Below, one piece after another: positions 25,643 to 36,919 of a stretch of DNA of 64,000 nt (its first letter is position 1; every line of letters starts with the position of its first letter). This stretch comes from Sipunculus nudus (lineage: Eukaryota; Annelida; Sipuncula; Golfingiida; Sipunculidae). The stretch covers positions 54,445,676 to 54,509,675 of the forward strand of contig CM049316.1 of NCBI GenBank assembly GCA_026874595.1, written 5' to 3'. The translations under genes and the position numbers were made by a program. The notes under the pieces were generated by a model. That model saw only the letters and a list, made by a program, of their open reading frames with translations, was not told the DNA's origin and did not search any database.

Positions 25643-25821
25643 GTAAGATAGCCTGGGCTCGTCAGCTGTACCGCAGAATCCAGGAACCAATGGAGGCCTT
25701 CCAGCAGCATCCCACAATCCTCCAGGGGTCTGAAGCTAAGCGTATCATCAAGAACTTCAACAAGCTGGCCAAGGTTCTCCTGGAGTACGAGGTCTTGTAC
25801 CACAGAGGCTGGCTAAGACAG
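25643..25821 (+). CDS. DNAH5: Dynein heavy chain exon 12
   Basis: 179 bp, phase 1 to 0: [40 protein letters not shown]. The PPIAGK-WARQL junction is a hallmark of the dynein tail. Donor gtgtgt is weak beyond GT. The following intron carries the repeat element at 26141-27339. Confidence 0.95.
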
Positions 25822-26140
25822 GTGTGTATAACATACACTATCTTTGATACTATCCTTTCCTGTATAACTTTCCTTAACACCTGGTATGTGATTAGGTCCC
25901 TTTAACTATACATGAAAAAAAGTGTTTCCTTCCTAAAATATTATGGTATATGCTAATATACTGTTCTAAAACTGTTCAGACCCTTATTAAAGAGTTGAAA
26001 TAAGTGTGCAGCGGGCACTATCAGTGGTGCAAAACATAAACAAACCACACACCTCACCTCATAGCCATACCACGCACATCGAGATTTTTCTTCAAGTTTC
26101 CATTTTTCTCATTGTTTGATAGTTGTCAGAGTTTGGGAGT

Positions 26141-27339
26141 AATTGTATCCGCCAAAACAAAGTTTTGCGGATACTATGTTTTTGACCGGGTTTTGGATAG
26201 CTTTATAACATACATAAAAAATGGTGGCGCCACCTGCAACCATTTTTGCACAGCATCCATCTGTTCATCTGCCTTGGGATAAAATCAATCATATCTCTGC
26301 ATTGGTTGGACTTATCCACCTTAAATTTTTGCATGTGTATACATCCTGGACAGCTTTCTTGATTTTATGATAGGTGGTGCCACCTACATTCATTTTTATG
26401 CTGCAGACATCCAAGCTCATATCTCAAGAACAATTTGACTGATTGGGCCAACATTTTGCCTGTGTATAGATCTCATATAGCTCTTTATCAAAGGCAAAAC
26501 TGGTGGTGCCACCTGCAACCATTTTTGCACAGCATCCATCTGTTTGTCTGCCATGGGATAAAAGCACTTGTATCTTTGCAGTGGTTTGACTTACCTGCTT
26601 TAAATTTTGCAGGTTTATACATCTTTGATAGCTTTCTAGATTTTGTGGCAGGTGGCGCCACCTACATTTATGTTTACGCTGCAGACATCCAGGCTTATAT
26701 TTCGGGAACCATTTAACCGATTGGGCCAAAATTTTGCATGTGTATAGATCTCACATAGCGGTGCTACCTGCAACCATTTTTGCACAGCTTCCTTCTGTTT
26801 GTCTGCCATGGGATAAAATCACTCCTATTTCAGCAGAGGTTTGGCTTATTTGCCTAAAATAGTGCATGTTTATACATCTTAGATAGCTTTCTTGATTTTA
26901 TGACAGGTGGCGCCACCTACATTCACATTTCATGCTGCAGACATCCAAGCTCATATCTCGGGAACCGTTTGACTGATTGGGCCAAAATTTTTGCATGTGT
27001 ATAGATCTCACATAGCTCTTTATCACTGGCAAAACTGGTGGCACCACCTGCAACCATTTTTGCACAGCGTCTGTCTGTTTGTCTGCCATGGGATATTCAC
27101 TCATATCTCGGCAGTGGTTTGACTTTTTGCATTTGTATACAACTTTGACAGCTTTCTGGATTTTATGACAGGTGGCACAACCTACATACACTTTTTGGCT
27201 GCAGACATCCATGCTAATATATGCAACACACCTTACTCTATTTCCCCTTGCCACTCAATCCATGCCTCACTTCATCTGTCCCACTCTGATTTCGGCGGAT
27301 ACATGTAGTCGCTTGTCGATAACCCGTATTCTAGTTTTA
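26141..27339 (+). mobile_element. Helitron/pearl-like element with ~270-bp core repeats, family H2 copy 1
   Basis: Left end carries a hairpin gtatccgc ... gcggatac (26145-26174). About four diverged copies of a ~270-bp unit follow, with marks ggtggcgccacct, accatttttgcacagc and ctgcagacatcca. The right end has ggcggatac, the inverse of the left end, and finishes tattctag before T. No protein is encoded; the open frames on both strands are shadows of the repeat. Copy 2 is at 38576-39414. Confidence 0.75.
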
Positions 27340-27368
27340 AATATGTTTATTATACAATACTCTTTCAG

Positions 27369-27575
27369 GTTGAGGTTGCCAAATCTGGCCTTCAGGCCTC
27401 CCTGTTGGTCCGTCACCCTGAAACCAGTGCCTTGTATGTGAACTTTGACCCCCAAATCATGACCTTGATCAGGGAGACAGAGTGCATGGTTCGTCTCGGA
27501 CTGGAGATTCCACCAGTAGCAAAGGCCTTGCGTGCACGACAGGGTCAATTCAAGGAGACCTACAATGCGCTCAAT
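27369..27575 (+). CDS. DNAH5: Dynein heavy chain exon 13
   Basis: 69 codons, phase 0 to 0: VEVAKSGLQASLLVRHPET, LYVNFDPQIMTLIRETECM, RLGLEIPP. Acceptor ctctttcag lies only about 30 bases after the end of the H2 element. Donor gtaagt. Confidence 0.95.
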
Positions 27576-27962
27576 GTAAGTCATTTTCACATATTAACTT
27601 TTTGTATTTGTTGTCATGGGTTGTAGATTATTCTCTACATATACATTAATTGGGGTCCATTTGTGACAACTTTTGTATCATTAAATTTCTGTTGAAAGAT
27701 TTATTATTATTAAAAGCATCTGTGTAGAAGAGGCAAGTTTTAGTAATAAAGAAGTTAAAAAGTAAAGATCCCATGTTTTGTTGTTTGATGCTTTCAGACT
27801 GTTCTATTATTTTGTAACTTGTAATGTCAGAACTGTTTAACGTACATGTATTCATGGCAGCCTGGTAACCTGTTTGTAGTGATTGTAGTCCATTGTTGTC
27901 TTGTTAACTGTATTTACCTGGTATTCTGGTGTATCCATGGTAACTGTTTTTACATCATACAG

Positions 27963-28280
27963 ATGATGCTGGAGGAACACCGCCGTGTGAGAGCTAAGAT
28001 CCCCACAGCCTTTGAGCCGCTCATGGGTATGCACATCAGCCGTGTGGAAGAAACCATCGAACCCGGGCTCACCAAGATGACTTGGACTTCCATCAACATC
28101 GACGATTATCTGAAGAAGGTCAACGAGAGGCTGGCTGACCTTGAACTGCTGATGGACAGAGCTAACGACCTTGTGGAATTCCGTATCAATGCAGTACTTG
28201 CAGAAATGACCAACGTTGTGCTGTGTGAGCTGCCGGGAGATGAACCCTGGACGGTGGACCAGTTCCTGGAGAAAACGCAG
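27963..28280 (+). CDS. DNAH5: Dynein heavy chain exon 14 (end of DHC_N1)
   Basis: 106 codons, phase 0 to 0: MMLEEHRRVRAKIPTAFEPL, EPGLTKMTWTSINIDDYLKK, DRANDLVEFRINAVLAEM. The PGL-xx-TWTS motif is highly conserved in axonemal dyneins. Donor gtaggt. The next intron holds R5 copy 2. Confidence 0.95.
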
Positions 28281-28811
28281 GTAGGTATCAGACCTGTTTC
28301 CTTAAATGGAAATTAGTCAAAATTTTTAGTCAAAAGTTTTGTCAAAATTGATGAATTCTTTGTTCAACTCTTGTATGGTCAGTGGGAAAAGCCTTTGTAA
28401 TCATTTCTTCAAAAATATCAAAAGTATACCACATCTTCTTCATTTGAAAACAAAAGAATATCTTTGGTAACAAGCCAGGGAACTGTATTGCCTTTTCACA
28501 AATTAATACTTTTTGTACATTATACCCCACTGGATGCTTCATACACCATTTGTGCATTATAAAGGAAGTGTATTTTCCTGCTTAGCTTAGTGTTTTCTTA
28601 AGTAAAAAAATGCAGCTTCTTTTCTGTATTCTTGTTTGCCTGTGCTGTTTCAGTTTTGTCAAAGAATAAAGTCTCATGAACAGTGAGTAAGAGATTATAG
28701 ATGTGCTTGAACTAGATCATTGTCTATGAGCGGTCATTGGATACAGTATATCAAGGCACAAACATCACTCTAAAAGGACGCAGCACTGACAGACTGTACT
28801 TTTGTTCCTCT

Positions 28812-29240
28812 TAAAGGGGCCTGTTCTTATATCTGAAGTCTATTAATTTAAGATAATCCCTTGAACCTTTTATAAAGATACAGACCACACACAGACTGTT
28901 CATTTTGTGTATATCCATGTGTTTATAACCGGTCCTTTCAACAAGGACCTCTGGTAACAAGTCAGACGAACCATAGTTTTGCAAAGGACATTTTGCAACT
29001 AGTAACCTTTCAACTTCAGCATATATATGCAACCAGTCGCCTTCAGTTACATGGTCTTTCCTTTGTCAACATTTCTGTGTTTACTGACAGCATGTAGATA
29101 AACAAGCTCATACATTCATTACAGAGACGTTTGAAGAACTTTTCCTGTAGAACAGGAATTACCTAGAGTTCATTAATATGTGTGCAGAATAAGCCTGACA
29201 TCCAATAAATTCAATAGAAAAGATATGTGAATAGCTGACT
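28812..29240 (+). repeat. Interspersed repeat, family R5 copy 2
   Basis: Matches 17170-17610 in block order over about 430 bp, with both in the same orientation. It has no inverted ends that I can see and no coding content. Family not identified. Confidence 0.65.
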
Positions 29241-29332
29241 TTAAGTACATTTCATGCATCACAGGTACACATATGATGTATTGTATGTTGTTTACTGACT
29301 GTATTGTTAACATGTATGTATGTGTTTTACAG

Positions 29333-29504
29333 GAGCTTTGTGTGAAGGGCTCACAGGTGCTCCAGAGTAAGAGCATCAACGTGGAGGATGCTGCCAACGA
29401 GCTCATCAACATGCTGTGTCCCCTCCCGGAGGAGGAGGCTGAGATGGAGCAGGAGAAGAAGGAAGTGGATACAGATGCAGAAGATGAGAAGATGGATGAA
29501 GAAA
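29333..29504 (+). CDS. DNAH5: Dynein heavy chain exon 15, acidic end
   Basis: 57 codons plus 1. Starts ELCVKGSQVLQSKSINVEDA, then AANELINMLCPLPEEEAEME and a run dominated by Glu and Asp to the exon end (DAEDEKMDEE). The acidic run is a disordered insertion at the same place as variable insertions in vertebrate homologues. Donor gtaaga. Confidence 0.93.
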
Positions 29505-29959
29505 GTAAGACATGTTGAAAGTTGATGTTGTTTTACCATTGAGAGTATTAATTACTGCAGAGATCTGTCTACCTATACTAATTTAGATTTCATGGCAGCT
29601 TTTATGAAATTTAATTTTCAATAGTTTCAGGGTATAGCCGGAGATAAAGCTGGTTCATTGCTTTTTTTGAGGTTATTGGGTAAGTTTTTTCACTTTAATA
29701 TTTCAAAATTTTCAATAATGTTAATGATAAATGATAACTGGAAGTTTAAGGTTCATTATTAATGTTAATGTGATAAAGATGATAATGCAAACATAGCCAG
29801 ACACAGATTAAAGTATATATAAAGATATACATTCATCTTTATATTTACTTACACCAGGATCATAAAACAGATATGAGCAATTTCCTCAGTGTTTATAACA
29901 TTATATCCTTGGATTGACATGCAATGTGACCTAAGTATAAATTTAGATAATTATTACAG

Positions 29960-30232
29960 ACGGTGAGAAACAGAGCCGTGCTGGCAGCCCAACTGGATCA
30001 AGACGATCTGGCAGCCGTGCTGGATCCCAGCGCTCTCGTCCACAGTCCACACGTGCCCAGGCCTTGGCTAAAAAGAAGAGGGAACTACGTAACACCATGG
30101 AGGAAGCAGCAGTGGAACTCCTTAACCACTTTGCTCATCGCAACAGTGACTCTTTGCTGAAGGTGACCAGAAACAGCCTGGAAGGACTGCGCAAGCGCAT
30201 CACAGCCAGCTCTATGCTGCACTACATTGGAG
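29960..30232 (+). CDS. DNAH5: Dynein heavy chain exon 16, basic Ser/Arg-rich start
   Basis: 273 bp, phase 1 to 1. The first ~35 codons are Ser/Arg/Gly-rich with a repeated pattern (GSRRSGSRAGSQRSR), then KKKRELRNTMEEAAVELLNH and LLKVTRNSLEGLRKRITASS return to conserved tail sequence. Acceptor attattacag, donor gtatgg. The following intron contains an F4 repeat. Confidence 0.93.
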
Positions 30233-30351
30233 GTATGGATAGTTTGTATTTTATTGTTAATTACTCTCCCTCTTTAATTATGACAAAAGAAATGTTTAAA
30301 TATGTTTCAAACCAACACTAGACTGAAAAATGTTCAAATACCAAAACAGAT

Positions 30352-30990
30352 TTTTAGCTCAGTTGACTGAAAGTCATATGAGCTATAGTGATCACTCTTT
30401 GTCTTCGTCCGTCTATCTGTCTGCCCATCAGTTTACAGGGACCAATTCATAATCTGGAATCTTCACACCTGATATCCTGGGAGGTTCATGAAAAATCTCC
30501 TCGGAAACCTGAAATTAAGCCTTTGTTACCCATATCCTTTGAGCTATGGGGCAAGTAAGTACCCCATAGATTGATACAAAGATTGATACAAAATCTCAAA
30601 TATATAAACAACTAATGCATTGATCACCATGATTCTTTGCATGCATATTGATCATGGAGTGTTTCATCAGTGCCTGCAGACTGGTGGTGCCACCTGTTTT
30701 TCCCCTCAGTTTTTATGCATTTTTTTCTCACTTTTGGGGACCATCAAAGTAGCTGTCATCTGTTAACAGGGCCCAAATCGTAACCATTGGACTTCTTACT
30801 TTACATCCAGGGAGGTCTATGAAAAATCTCCTTGGAAACCTGAAATAAGGTTTCTTGGTAGCAGCTGGATGTTGAATAAGGTCACTGTAACCTATATCTA
30901 AGGTGTATTGGCAAAATGCATGATTTTGAGTCATGTTACCCATTGTTCAAGGTTCCCTGAATTAATCTGCGTGCCATGGCCTATGAGCCA
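30352..30990 (+). mobile_element. Repeat element family F4, copy 1
   Basis: Begins tagctcagttgactgaaag followed by tcatatgagctatag, a hairpin-forming head, then a degenerate cgtc/tctgtctgcc tract. Contains two similar ~270-bp parts (each with gaggttcatgaaaaatctcc-type and ggaaacctgaaat blocks at 30482 and 30812). Probably ends near cctatgagccatttgttt. Related copies at 44379-44560 and 45199-47876. Confidence 0.55.
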
Positions 30991-31120
30991 TTTGTTTATG
31001 CTTAAGCTTTATACATTCTCATTTCAGCACTTTACTTTGTAATGTAGAGTATAAGTGCAAACAGCTTTCATAGTTTCTTCATTGTTAAACTTGAGTTTTC
31101 ATTATATGTTTCTTTCCTAG

Positions 31121-31560
31121 ATGTTGGAGGTGATGGCAAGAAGGACCACCGCCCATTCTTCCGCACCAATGCTGTCTTGGAAATCCCAAACATCTCCATG
31201 CAGCCAGCACTGGATGAGGTACAGCAGGCTGTTAACAAGTCCTGTCAGAGCATTCTCAGCGTCAGCAAAGGTGTGGCACAGTGGAGCAAGGAGCGCAAGA
31301 AGCCACAGGTGGAGAGTGAGCGTCCAGGCTCATCTGTTGGAGACCACCAGAGGGAACGTCGTGGCAGTCTCATCAGCAATGCTCCATCTGAGGCATCCCG
31401 TAGTGACATGGGTACCAAAGGGCGTGATGGGGATGATGATAACCGCACTGCTTATGTTATTACACAGCAGCAGAACAACTACTTTAAATACGTCTCTGAG
31501 AACAAGGAGGTGTCCCGCCTCGTTTCACTCCTCTCCACCGCCATTAATTCCAACAAAAAG
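31121..31560 (+). CDS. DNAH5: Dynein heavy chain exon 17, with disordered insertion and RRGS site
   Basis: 440 bp, phase 1 to 0. Starts DVGGDGKKDHRPFFRTNAVL, then PNISMQPALDEVQQAVNKS and VSKGVAQWSKERKK; next a polar insertion (about codons 60-105 of the exon) with RERRGSLIS at 31351-31377; then QNNYFKYVSENKEVSRLVSL. The RRGSL sequence fits the PKA consensus R-R-x-S. Donor gtagtc. Confidence 0.94.
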
Positions 31561-31929
31561 GTAGTCTTATACTGCTCTCCATTTGAAGAAATCTTCTTAA
31601 ATTTTTTGGCCAGAGGTCAAATCAGCAAGCAAAGCTTAATGATTATTGTGGTAGGGGGTCAGAGGTTAAATTGGCAAGCAGCATTTTGAGGTTGATGCAG
31701 GAATTGAGACTGACATATTAGCAAGCAAATCGATTTCTTATGTTTGTGTCCTGCTGACACAGCCATTTTCACAAAGGCATATAAATATTTATATTATGAA
31801 TATATAAGCTGAATATGCATTTATGTAGAAAATGCAGTATTATCAAAATTTTACAGAAATGGATGTTATTGCAGAAAAAGTGTTAACAATAAGATGAAGT
31901 GAGACAATGAAAGAATAACATTACCATTG

Positions 31930-32114
31930 GAGGTTACCACTGCTCTCATTATTAATAGTAGTCATTTATATTATAACTTTTTCAGGAGGCCTCTACTGCT
32001 CTTATTATTAACAGTAATACATTTATATTATATCCTTTTCAGAAGGTTACCAGTGCTCTTATTATCAACAGTAATACATTTGTATTATATTCTTTTCAGG
32101 AGGTTACCACTGCT
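31930..32114 (+). repeat. 57-bp tandem repeat containing the exon 18 splice acceptor
   Basis: Units start at 31930 (56 bp), 31986 (57 bp) and 32043 (57 bp); a fourth partial copy is the true exon start at 32100. Each unit starts like the exon (gaggttaccactgctct or variants) and runs through a ttcttttcag acceptor. Real and decoy acceptors are therefore exactly 57 bp apart. The first unit has no acceptor in front of it. Confidence 0.95.
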
Positions 32115-32301
32115 CTAGACAAATTCAGCCACTACCGTGCTATCTGGGAGCAGGAGCGTGACACTGAGCTTACCGAGTTTATGAAACAGGATCCACGCCT
32201 GTCAGAGTTTGAGGGCATGATCCTTCACTACGAGCAGCAGGAGCGAGAGATCATGTCAGAGCCAGAGCATTACGATGTCGGCCCTATCGCTATTTATACA
32301 G
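32100..32301 (+). CDS. DNAH5: Dynein heavy chain exon 18
   Basis: 67 codons plus 1: EVTTALDKFSHYRAIWEQER, QDPRLSEFEGMILHYEQQE and DVGPIAIYT. The start at 32100 matches the KKEV junction of the family. Two upstream acceptors at 31986 and 32043 would extend it in frame without a stop by 38 or 19 residues. Donor gtaaat. The next intron has a ~145-bp tandem repeat. Confidence 0.92.
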
Positions 32302-32429
32302 GTAAATTACAGTAGTCAAATGTTATCATTAGAGGGTTCAAATTTATCACTTTGGCAACTTCGATCTCTGACAAATAACAAACGTGGGATGTTAATGTAT
32401 CATTGACTGGACGTCTATATGTCCATCTG

Positions 32430-32890
32430 TTAACTTTTAGATTCACTGCGATAACGTCCTGGGTCTTTGATAGATTTTCAGTTTCACAAAACCCACCACA
32501 TCTATTTACCAATAGACTATCTCACCCTGGATCAATTATAGGCCAAATCTATGCAAATTTAATGAGGTCAGAGGTCACCAGGCTACATTGTGGTGTCATT
32601 ACCACTATAACCTACCAGGAGGAACATGATGCATAGTGATTAAACTCAACAGAAATATTAACCAAGATAATATCTCACCTAAGTTTGATTATCGGCAGAA
32701 TCCTTGCATGTTAAATGAGGTCAGAGTTCACCAGACTTGGTGGCCCCATGATGATTTCCTAAAAAGCATTTGCATTTCATGAAACCCATTATAAATATTT
32801 ACCAATAGAGTTTCTCACCTGAACGAAATTCTCAGCAAAATCCATGCATATTAAAGGAGGTTTGAGATCACAAGATATACAACTGGCACA
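32430..32890 (+). repeat. Tandem repeat, ~145-bp unit, 3 diverged copies
   Basis: Copies can be aligned at 32508, 32661 and 32801. Each starts near accaatagantatctcacc and continues through aatccatgcatattaa and gaggtcagaggtcacca. Non-coding; probably the core repeat of an old element. Confidence 0.65.
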
Positions 32891-33412
32891 TTATGCTCCT
32901 TTGCTATGCTCTTGTCAGTTCATTGCTTCCACTGCTTCCAAGCATCTGCCAAGTGCCTTTCTTAGTAGTTTGAGATACCCCATTTGCCTTCAGTCATCTG
33001 CCAGGGCTTAAGGTGATAGTTACATACACTGGTACAGTTATTAGTTGTGACATTATGACAATGAAATCATCAATATGTTTTAGGTTTAGCAACTTCTTCC
33101 CTGAACACTTCTACAAAATGTGCATATACTAATATACCAAAAATCAAACTAACCTCCTATTTTATAAATGCTAGGATTTTACACATGTACCCTCATAGAC
33201 CCCTTAGTGATGTAACCCGTTGGTCCCATACTCAGTTTATCAACTAACCCATGTGTAGAGTGCAAGAAAATATAGTAAGACAGAAGTGTGTTGTATGCCT
33301 TTATTACTCTCTGGGTTGTATAGTCAGTTATACACATGGGTCTAGCAGTTTAACATTTAATTCTTTACCTGTTGTCAACACTGAGGGCTGTGTTGTTACA
33401 TATCTATTGCAG

Positions 33413-33648
33413 AATACCTGAAGCTGGGCCTTACCACTGAGACTAAGGCATGGTGTGTCCACTACGGCAAGTTCTGTAACCAGAAATACAAGACTGAAAT
33501 GAATGAGATTCTTGAGTTCCTCGAAGATTTGGTCAAGAGGCTGAGCCGACCAATCAAAGACCTGGATGATATTCGTCTGGCCATGGGAGCCCTGAAGGAT
33601 ATCCGTGAGAATGAAATCCGCATTGACATGAACATCGGTCCCATTGAG
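33413..33648 (+). CDS. DNAH5: Dynein heavy chain exon 19
   Basis: 236 bp, phase 1 to 0: [59 protein letters not shown], ending NIGPIE. Tail just before the linker. Acceptor ctattgcag, donor gtaatt. Confidence 0.95.
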
Positions 33649-33728
33649 GTAATTGTTGGAAGGATTATGGCTCTAGCAGCATCTAAGCAATATTTATCTT
33701 ATGGCAGTCATGTAGGACTTCAAGAGTT

Positions 33729-34180
33729 GACTTTTTTCGGGACTTGGACTTGGACTCGAGGGTCCTGGACTTGGACTTGTACTCTGACTCGGAGGTTAGG
33801 ACTCTAGAAATTGGACTCCATCTGTAGTCAGTCAGAAAACGCCCTCTCAAATACTTTAAAGACCTATATATACATGCTCAAACTTCCAACAGAATATTGA
33901 CCTAAAAAAGAATATATTTATCAAGCTTTAGTTTCGCTTCAGGAGATAAATGTTATTTAACATTTATAGTTAAAAGCAAGTGTAAACTAACATATAAATG
34001 CACATGATAATCTAATATTTCCATTTACAATTCCTTTAAAAAATGAGATTTATATTGAACTCGGACTTGGACTCAGGTTCCAAGTGACTCGAACTAGAAA
34101 AAGGTGGACTTATACTTGAGTCTCTTGGGCTTGGACTTGACTTGAACTCATGTGACCTGGACTCAGATATTGTGGACTAC
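33729..34180 (+). repeat. Degenerate ggactt/ggactc hexamer repeats in two blocks
   Basis: Blocks at 33729-33800 and 34055-34180 consist of degenerate GGACTT and GGACTC units, separated by AT-rich sequence. Non-coding simple repeat within the intron after exon 19. Confidence 0.75.
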
Positions 34181-34647
34181 GACTGTCTTATGGCCTGTCA
34201 TCTTGGAGCATTAAGTCTAGCTACATTTTGTCATGTAAAGAACATATTTAGCCTTTGTAATTTTGCTCTAAGGACAAAATACTTTCTTCGCACCACAACA
34301 GATAATTATGAATGTTTTCTTTGAGAGTAGGTGTTAAGTGTTGGGGTGAAAAATGCATGCATCTTGTGTGTTTATGCAGAGGCGGGATTAATAGATTTTA
34401 TTATCTTATCAAATCAAATGACAGTTTAAGAAGAAAATCATGTCATATTGTTGACTAATTCCATTACATTGTTTAGAAATGAAACATTGATATCAGATTT
34501 GTATTTAACTTTTAAGGAAAAAAAACTTACAGGTAATGTATAATAAACAATATAGCAGTTTTATTTGTCCATAATGCATCAGAATTGTGACAGCAAGAAC
34601 TGTTGAAAAAGTGGTGTGTTGATATTGGTGAAATTGTCAACTTGCAG

Positions 34648-34866
34648 GAGTCGTATGCTATGTTGATCAAACACGAGCTGCCCGTGGCCAAGGAGGAAAT
34701 GGAGCGCGTAGACACACTGCGTTACTCATGGAAGAAGCTCCAGTCCCAGGCCCAGGAGATCTCCAACCACCTGCTTGAGATCCAACCCAACTTCAAGAGT
34801 GAGCTTATCAAAGATGTCAAGGAATTCCTGGTGGAAACTGACAGCTTCTACACTGATTATAGAGGG
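34648..34866 (+). CDS. DNAH5: Dynein heavy chain exon 20
   Basis: 73 codons, phase 0 to 0: ESYAMLIKHELPVAKEEMER, LRYSWKKLQSQAQEISNHL, ends FYTDYRG. Acceptor aacttgcag, donor gtatgt. Confidence 0.95.
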
Positions 34867-34974
34867 GTATGTCCGGTTAATTAAACTATAGAATGCAATT
34901 TTATAGTTTATTGTTATTGTGGGATGCTCCCAAAACTCTGATTTCATTCACTTATTCAGCCCATATTCCCAGGT

Positions 34975-35235
34975 ACATTAGTGCATAAGTGACTGTACAT
35001 TTGTGAATATACCTTGATGAAATTCCTGAATCAGGATAATGTGCAGCATCTGCACAAAAATCTAATTGATTCTTTGTTGGCCCATTCCCAAAATGCCCTG
35101 AAAAATTCATGAGATTTTGTTCAAGAGAGCTTGAGTTATGCTGTGAACAAACACACACATAAACAAACTCACACACAAACAAACAAACACAGACATGGAT
35201 GAATGCATACCCTCCTGGCAGAGGTGGTATAAGGA
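34975..35235 (+). mobile_element. Probable RTE-type LINE 3' fragment or derived SINE tail
   Basis: Contains ctaattgattctttgttggc, ttgagttatgctgtgaacaa, then a CA/AAC-rich run (35151-35193) and a final ctcctggcagaggtggtat. This order is familiar from 3' ends of RTE-clade LINEs in invertebrates; that is from memory and unverified. No reverse transcriptase frame remains. Confidence 0.45.
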
Positions 35236-35757
35236 TCCCCTTAGTTAAAGAAAAAAATGAAGAGTGATAATTAAAAAGGACACCTAATTGTAACATGTCA
35301 TCAAATACACACATTGAATATTGTTACATAAAATCTGAATTCTTTCCCCAGTTCTTGTGTTTGTTGCAGTTAGATTATATTTTTTTTGTGTTCATATTTG
35401 TAAATTTCTGCTAATTGTTTATGTGTGTTTCTTAGATCATCTGAATACATGTAAAAACTTAAATGTTTAGAATATGTCCATTTTGAACCATTTGTGACAA
35501 AATGTAGGAGCATTTTCTTATACGTCATTATTTAAGAACAGATCTTGTACACACTGTGACATATGCCATAAGTTAGCTATTCATTATGCAGTTATAATCA
35601 AATATTCATTTACAGATTCCTCAAATACTACTATGTCACTGAAAATTTGCATAAGTAGACTTATACTGTACACCTAACTTCTGTTGGGCAGGATCAGGTT
35701 TTTCTCATCTACCTCTTTACATAAATAATGTTATGGTATGATGGTTAAATCTTACAG

Positions 35758-36059
35758 AATGGTCCCATGGTTGCGGGCGTTCCGCCTCGTGAGGCGTCAG
35801 ACCGGCTGATCATCTTCCAGAACCACTTTGACAGCTTGTACCGCAAGTATGTGACGTACACAGGAGGTGAGGAGCTGTTCGGGCTGCCAGTCACAGAGTA
35901 CCCAGAGCTGCTGCAGATCAAGAAGGAGCTGAACCTGCTGCAGAAACTGTACGGCCTGTACAACAACGTCATCGACACGGTCAACAGCTACTACGACATC
36001 CAGTGGCAGGATGTGGACATTGAGAAGATCAACAATGAACTTCAGGATTTCCAGAACAG
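35758..36059 (+). CDS. DNAH5: Dynein heavy chain exon 21 (linker region)
   Basis: 100 codons plus 2: [60 protein letters not shown]. The [11 protein letters not shown] segment is characteristic of DNAH5/8. Donor gtgatt splits the final Arg codon. 36060-36678 has nothing recognisable. Confidence 0.96.
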
Positions 36060-36678
36060 GTGATTACTCAGAAAATAACCTATGTATGACCTTGATATAT
36101 ATACTGCCTTGTATGAACAATTATATATAACCAAAGTGGCTGAAATTTTTTTCTGCCATTTTGTACAATATAGCTGAATAAAATGTGTGAAACTAATATT
36201 GCTTAAACTTTGATTTTTGTAAATAAATCAAAATCATCTGTGAGAAATGAGAATTTTCTGTTATCATGATGATATATTATTTTACAACCAGAGGTAATGC
36301 TAACTGTAATTTTTTACATAAAACTATAAGATTCACTTTGAGAGGCGAAATAATTTCATTTTAGTTTTTAAGACAAGGAACATTAGATGCAATACTTCAG
36401 TGCAGTCATCTTGAGTATTTATAGTTGTCACTTGACTAACATCAGCCACTGAGCTGCTGTCAGTGTCACAAGAACTGCTTAATCCTATGAAAGATGTTTG
36501 TATATTTCTGGTAGCTGATGCTTTATTTTTATACATGGATAAACATATATTTTTCAAAAACCAATAAATTTTGATACATTCAATCCTAAATAATTATCCA
36601 CATGCTGTTAAATCTCTTACAACCCCTAATAAGGCAAGAACTCTAAAAAGGAAATGATGCCTGTGTATTTTGTGTCAG

Positions 36679-36919
36679 GTGCCGCAAGCTGCCTCGCGCT
36701 TTGAAGGAATGGCAGGCCTTTGAAGATCTCCGCAAAACCATTGATGACTTCAACGAGATGGTGCCCCTCCTGGAACTGATGGCCAACAAAGCCATGAAAC
36801 CTCGCCACTGGCAACGCATGCAGGAGACCACGGGCCATGTCTTTGACATAGAGAGTGAGAATTTCACCCTGCGTAACATCTTAGAGGCACCACTTCTACA
36901 GTACAAGGAAGAAATTGAG
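36679..36919 (+). CDS. DNAH5: Dynein heavy chain exon 22 (linker, DHC_N2)
   Basis: 241 bp, phase 2 to 0: [40 protein letters not shown], ending [10 protein letters not shown]. The MxxRHW motif is a marker of the dynein linker. Donor gtaagt. Intron 36920-37467 is plain. Confidence 0.96.

Noticed and set aside
26424-27254. Open frames of 90-118 codons on both strands
   Set aside because: They are produced by the ~270-bp tandem repeat of H2; the same phrases recur within each frame.
31121-31564. 147-codon open frame in another phase over exon 17
   Set aside because: Shadow of the real dynein exon, which matches the family in the other frame.
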